DNA from: Hydrogenophaga pseudoflava
GTDB taxonomy: Bacteria > Pseudomonadota > Gammaproteobacteria > Burkholderiales > Burkholderiaceae_C
DNA length: 64,000 bases
Assembly: GCF_031020795.1 (NCBI RefSeq)
Contig: NZ_JAVHJP010000001.1
Coordinates: forward strand, 124,001-188,000
Direction of reading: 5' to 3'
Below are positions 60,286 to 64,000 of this stretch, one piece after another. Position 1 is the stretch's first letter; the number at the start of each line of letters is the position of its first letter. The translations under genes were made by a program, and so were the position numbers. The notes under the pieces are model-generated. The model saw only the letters and a program-made list of their open reading frames with translations. It searched no databases and was not told the origin of the DNA.

Positions 60286-61928
60286 ACGTCGATCGCGCTG
60301 GCCGACCCGGCCCGCTTGCGCAGCTCGAACTTCTGGATCTTGCCGGTGCTGGTCTTGGGCAGCTCGCCAAACACCACGTAGCGCGGCACCTTGAAGCCGG
60401 CCAGGTGCTGCTTGCAGTGCTTCACGATGTCCTCGGGCGTGGTCTGCGCGCCGAACTTCAGCTCGACGAACGCGCAGGGCGTCTCGCCCCACTTCGGGTC
60501 GGGCCGTGCCACCACCGCGGCGGCCAGCACGTCGGGGTGGCGGTACAGCACGTCTTCCACCTCGATGGAAGAGATGTTCTCGCCGCCCGAGATGATGATG
60601 TCCTTGCTGCGGTCCTTGATCTTGAAGTAGCCGTCGGCGTACTGCACCGCCAGGTCGCCGCTGTGGAACCAGCCGCCGGCAAAGGCCTCCTGCGTCGCCT
60701 TCGGGTTCTTGAGGTAACCCTTCATGGCGATGTTGCCCTTGAACATGATCTCGCCCATGGTCTCGCCGTCCTGCGGCACCGGCTGCATGGTCTCCGGGTT
60801 GAGCACGCGCACGTCGCGCTGCAGGTGGTAGCGCACGCCCTGACGCGCGTTCAGCCGGGCACGCTCGCCGATGTCGAGCGCGTTCCAGGCGTCGTGCTTG
60901 GCGCACACCGTGGCCGGTCCGTAGACCTCGGTCAGGCCATACACATGGGTCAGGTCAAAGCCCATCTGCTCCATGCCCTCGATCATCGAGGCCGGCGGCG
61001 CCGCGCCGGCAACCATGGCCTTGACGCCCGCGGGAATGCCTTCCTTTATCGCCGCCGGCGCATTCACCAGCAGGCCCTGCACGATGGGCGCGCCGCAATA
61101 GTGCGTGACGCCGTGCGCGCGCATCAGGTCGAAGATGGTCTGGGCCTCCACACGACGCAGGCACACGTTGACGCCCGCGCGTGCCGCCACCGTCCAGGGG
61201 AAGCACCAGCCGTTGCAGTGGAACATGGGCAGCGTCCAGAGGTACACCGCGTGCTTGGGCATGTCCCATTCGAGGATGTTGCTGATCGCGTTCATGGCCG
61301 CTCCGCGGTGGTGGTAGACCACACCCTTGGGGTTGCCGGTGGTGCCGCTGGTGTAGTTCAGCGCGATGGCGTCCCACTCGTCGCCGGGCAGCTGCCAGGC
61401 GAAGCCTGGGTCGCCGCCGGCGATGAAGGCCTCGTAGGTGGTGCCGCCGATGGTCTGGCTCTCGCCAGTGAACAGGGCATCCTGCACGTCGATCACCAGC
61501 AGCGGTGTGGTGGCCTGGCGCAGCTTGAGCGCCTTGGCCATGGTGCCGGCGAACTCGGGGTCGACGATCACGGCCTTGGCCTCACCGTGGTCGAGCATGA
61601 AGGCGATGGCTTCCGGGTCCAGCCGGGTGTTGAGCGCGTTGAGCACCGCACCCGCCATCGGCACGCCGAAGTGGGCCTCCACCATCGGCGGTGTGTTGGG
61701 CAGCATCACCGCCACCGTGTCGTTCTTGCCGATGCCGGCCTTTTGCAACGCGCTGGCCAGCTGGCGGGTGCGGGCATAGGTCTGGGCCCAGGTCTGGCGC
61801 AGGCTGCCATGCACGATGGCCAGCCTGTCGGGATAGACCTCGGCGGTGCGCTCGATGAAAGACAGCGGCGAGATCGGCGCGAAGTTGGCTTCGTTGCGGG
61901 GCAGGTCCTGGTCGTAGATGCTCGTCAT
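60282..61928 (-). CDS. AMP-forming acyl-CoA synthetase (medium-chain/fatty type)
   Basis: Acyl-CoA ligase of 548 residues. Core motifs are NYTSGTTGNPKGVVYHHRG, VYGLTEVYGP, the hinge KDRSKDIIISGGENISSIEVE, and the catalytic lysine in LPKTSTGKIQKFEL. The MFHCNGWCFPW segment after the P-loop is typical of the short/medium-chain (AlkK-like) branch and differs from the ligase at 16.2 kb. The ATG at 61928 starts MTSIYDQDLPRNEAN. It diverges from dnaG across 44 bp. Substrate chain length is not decidable. Confidence 0.87.
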   Translation of the reverse strand: MTSIYDQDLPRNEANFAPISPLSFIERTAEVYPDRLAIVHGSLRQTWAQTYARTRQLASALQKAGIGKNDTVAVMLPNTPPMVEAHFGVPMAGAVLNALNTRLDPEAIAFMLDHGEAKAVIVDPEFAGTMAKALKLRQATTPLLVIDVQDALFTGESQTIGGTTYEAFIAGGDPGFAWQLPGDEWDAIALNYTSGTTGNPKGVVYHHRGAAMNAISNILEWDMPKHAVYLWTLPMFHCNGWCFPWTVAARAGVNVCLRRVEAQTIFDLMRAHGVTHYCGAPIVQGLLVNAPAAIKEGIPAGVKAMVAGAAPPASMIEGMEQMGFDLTHVYGLTEVYGPATVCAKHDAWNALDIGERARLNARQGVRYHLQRDVRVLNPETMQPVPQDGETMGEIMFKGNIAMKGYLKNPKATQEAFAGGWFHSGDLAVQYADGYFKIKDRSKDIIISGGENISSIEVEDVLYRHPDVLAAAVVARPDPKWGETPCAFVELKFGAQTTPEDIVKHCKQHLAGFKVPRYVVFGELPKTSTGKIQKFELRKRAGSASAIDV

Positions 61929-61972
61929 GCGTTTCTCCGTGTTCAGAAGGGTCGTTGGGCGAGAATAGCCCG

Positions 61973-63961
61973 GTGGCCATACCGCAATCTTTCATCCAGG
62001 AACTGCTCAACCGCGTCGATGTGGTCGACGTGGTGGGACGCTACGTCCAGCTGAAGAAAGGCGGTGCCAACTTCATGGGGCTGTGCCCGTTCCACGGCGA
62101 AAAATCGCCGTCGTTCAGTGTCAGCCCTACGAAGCAGTTCTACCACTGCTTCGGCTGCGGGGCCAACGGCAACGCCATCGGTTTCCTGATGGAACATGCC
62201 GGCATGAACTTCGTTGAGGCCGTCAAGGACCTGGCCCAGCAGGTCGGACTGCAGGTGCCCGAAGACGATGTGTCGCCGCACGAACGCGAGCGCGCCGCCC
62301 AGCAGCGCCAGAAGCAGGCCACGCTGACCGATGTGCTGGAGAAAGCGGCCAAGGCCTACCAGAAAGACCTGAAGGCCTCGCCGCGCGCGGTGAACTATCT
62401 CAAGGGGCGCGGGCTGTCGGGCCAGATCGCCAAGGCGTTCGGCCTGGGATATGCGCCCGAGGGCTGGCGACACCTGGCCAGCGTGTTCCCGGACTACAGC
62501 GAGCCGCTGCTGGTCGAGTCGGGCCTGGTCATCGAGCACGAGGACGAAAAAGGCCAGGACGGCGAGACGAAGCGCTACGACCGTTTCCGCGACCGGATCA
62601 TGTTCCCGATCCGCAATGTCAAGGGCGAGTGCATCGGCTTCGGTGGCCGTGTGCTCGACAAGGGCGAGCCCAAGTACCTGAACTCCCCCGAAACCCCGGT
62701 GTTCAGCAAGGGCCGGGAGCTGTACGGACTGTTCGAGGCCCGCACCGCCATCCGCCAGCACGGCTACGCCCTGGTGACCGAGGGCTACATGGACGTGGTG
62801 GCCCTGGCCCAGCTGGGATTTGCCAACGCGGTGGCGACGCTGGGCACGGCCTGCACGCCTGACCACGTGCACAAGCTGTTCCGATTCACCGACGCCGTGG
62901 TGTTCAGCTTCGACGGCGACGCCGCCGGCCGCCGCGCGGCGCGCAAGGCGCTGGACGCCGCCCTGCCGCTGGCCTCCGACACGCGCAGCGTGAAGTTCCT
63001 GTTCCTGCCGCCCGAGCACGACCCGGACAGCTACATCCGCGAACACGGCGCCGACGCCTTCGCCAGCTTCGTGAAGCAGGCGCTGCCGCTGTCGAAGTTC
63101 CTGGTCGACGCCGCCAGCGCCGACTGCGACCTGGGCACGGCCGAGGGCCGCGCCCGCCTGTCGAGCCAGGCCCGCCCGCTGTGGGGCGCCCTGCCCGAGG
63201 GCGCGCTCAAGCGGCAGTTGCTGGGCGAGCTCGCGCAGCAGATCGGCATCGGCACCCCGGACCTGCAGCAGCTGTGGCAGCGCGACGAGCGCGGCCCGCG
63301 ACGGGCAAGGGAAGAGCGTCAGCCGCTGGCCCCGCACCCGGCCCAGCCGCCGGCCAACGGTGCACCTGTGCAGTACCCGGCCGCCGTCCCCGCCCCGCCC
63401 GCTCAGCGCGAGCAGGGGGCCTGGAGCGCCCCGGCCGAAAACCGCAGCCGCGGCGGGTGGGGCGGCGGCGGCCGTGGCAACTGGCGCAAGGGCCCGCCAC
63501 CGCCGCCCCGCATGCTGGGCCGCCAGACCGCCAGCAAGAGCCGCACCGACCGGGCGGTGGGCCTGCTGCTGGCCAACGCCGCCGCCTGGGACCGTCTCTC
63601 GGCCGACGACCACGCGATGCTCGCCCACCTGCCACCGCCCCACGGCCCGGTGTTCGCCTGGCTGGAAGCACAGCTGCACGAACACGGCGCGCAGTCGTGG
63701 GCGGCGCTGCGTGAAGCCCTGCGGGGTCAGGTTTTTGAAGCCTATGTCTGCGCGGAGGTGGAACAAGCCACCATCGCAGCCGACAGCGATGCCGAGCGCG
63801 AGGAACTTGCCGGGGTCATGGAGTTGCTGCGGCGCGACGCGCTGGAAACCCGTGCCAAGCAGCTGGCCGCCCTGGCGCAGCAGGGCGATCGCGCGGCATA
63901 CGAGGAATTCAAGCGGGTGACCGAACTCTTGAAAGCACTGAATTCAGGCCACGCGGTATAA
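61973..63961 (+). CDS. dnaG: DNA primase
   Basis: Makes RNA primers for replication; 662 residues. The zinc-finger CPFHGEKSPSFSVSPTKQ...YHCFGCG (CHC2 type) is at about 38-62, the TOPRIM core shows LVTEGYMDVVAL and FSFDGDAAGRRAA, and the C-terminal DnaB-binding helices end LLKALNSGHAV. A Pro/Gly/Arg-rich linker of ~100 residues (about 440-530) joins core and tail. The GTG at 61973 (VAIPQSFIQELLNRVD) is the standard betaproteobacterial start. The primase is usually followed by rpoD, which would begin just beyond the window. Confidence 0.93.
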   Translation: MAIPQSFIQELLNRVDVVDVVGRYVQLKKGGANFMGLCPFHGEKSPSFSVSPTKQFYHCFGCGANGNAIGFLMEHAGMNFVEAVKDLAQQVGLQVPEDDVSPHERERAAQQRQKQATLTDVLEKAAKAYQKDLKASPRAVNYLKGRGLSGQIAKAFGLGYAPEGWRHLASVFPDYSEPLLVESGLVIEHEDEKGQDGETKRYDRFRDRIMFPIRNVKGECIGFGGRVLDKGEPKYLNSPETPVFSKGRELYGLFEARTAIRQHGYALVTEGYMDVVALAQLGFANAVATLGTACTPDHVHKLFRFTDAVVFSFDGDAAGRRAARKALDAALPLASDTRSVKFLFLPPEHDPDSYIREHGADAFASFVKQALPLSKFLVDAASADCDLGTAEGRARLSSQARPLWGALPEGALKRQLLGELAQQIGIGTPDLQQLWQRDERGPRRAREERQPLAPHPAQPPANGAPVQYPAAVPAPPAQREQGAWSAPAENRSRGGWGGGGRGNWRKGPPPPPRMLGRQTASKSRTDRAVGLLLANAAAWDRLSADDHAMLAHLPPPHGPVFAWLEAQLHEHGAQSWAALREALRGQVFEAYVCAEVEQATIAADSDAEREELAGVMELLRRDALETRAKQLAALAQQGDRAAYEEFKRVTELLKALNSGHAV

Positions 63962-63962
63962 T
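63957..63962 (+). promoter_or_regulatory. TATAAT box overlapping the dnaG stop
   Basis: A perfect TATAAT covers the dnaG stop codon (63959-63961). There is no good -35 at 16-18 bp. In many proteobacteria a separate rpoD promoter lies at the end of dnaG, so this is a candidate -10 for the downstream gene outside the window. Confidence 0.4.
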
Positions 63963-64000
63963 CTCGCGTTTTGCACCGCAAGCGCGACAGCAGCACCTCC

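Noticed and set aside
63929-63962. TTGAAA-N22-TATAAT as a full promoter at the end of dnaG
   Set aside because: The 22-bp spacing is too long for a sigma-70 promoter; only the TATAAT box is kept as a candidate.

Overview
The window is a high-GC bacterial chromosome segment that looks like Burkholderiales, most likely Comamonadaceae (Hydrogenophaga-like). Pointers are two DUF1631 proteins, DUF1415, DUF4148 and DUF2189 proteins, an AapJQMP amino-acid transporter, a phasin and a thiolase typical of polyhydroxybutyrate producers, and RavA/ViaA. Genes are dense and mostly housekeeping or metabolic. I see no rRNA, tRNA, CRISPR array, prophage or insertion sequence. The taxon is an inference from gene content, not from a marker search.

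Layout. 1-5.4 kb: partial ribosome GTPase rbgA, an SRPBCC protein, a DUF2892 membrane protein, a 2Fe-2S ferredoxin, a dienelactone hydrolase, gshA and a DusC-type tRNA-dihydrouridine synthase. 5.5-10.5 kb: FecR-domain and OmpA-like envelope proteins, a flavin-fold (PPOX) protein and a pseudouridine synthase overlapping head to tail, then an SDR, a histidine phosphatase and a thiolase. 10.6-16.2 kb: ravA-viaA, a YkvA-type protein, a 2OG-Fe dioxygenase, a bacteriohemerythrin, and a DUF2189 membrane protein preceded by a perfect FNR-type site. 16.2-22.4 kb: an acyl-CoA ligase divergent from aapJQMP. 22.4-25.6 kb: a metal-handling block (CadR-like MerR regulator, CDF transporter, cupredoxin, DUF411, CusF-like protein) that ends at the wreck of a chemotaxis receptor gene. 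25.6-35 kb: a TAXI binding protein, two DUF1631 proteins, DUF1415, a lipoprotein and ettA. 35-40 kb: an RhlE-type helicase, a QseBC-like two-component system and a nuclease/phosphatase-fold protein.

40-50 kb is the least understood part: an Asp-box propeller with a MoaD/ThiS-like protein and a cupin, a DUF4148 protein made of four tandem repeats, a LysR regulator, two paralogous secreted proteins of unknown family about 5 kb apart, and an ECF sigma factor overlapping a membrane protein with ankyrin repeats. 50-56 kb: nitroreductase, hotdog thioesterase, histone-deacetylase-like protein, phasin, patatin-like lipoprotein, a ferric-iron binding protein and an acyl-CoA-type SDR. 56-64 kb: a GspE/PulE ATPase, a lipoprotein gamma-glutamyltransferase, an acyl-CoA synthetase and dnaG, after which rpoD would be expected.

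The regulatory DNA is informative. A near-identical dyad lies upstream of both the nitroreductase and the 55.5-kb SDR. A pair of PhaR-like dyads brackets the phasin promoter. A textbook MerR promoter drives the metal block. A palindromic intergenic repeat occurs three times, and in one copy the outer stem has changed on both sides so that pairing is kept. Functional names rest on motif recognition without database searches.
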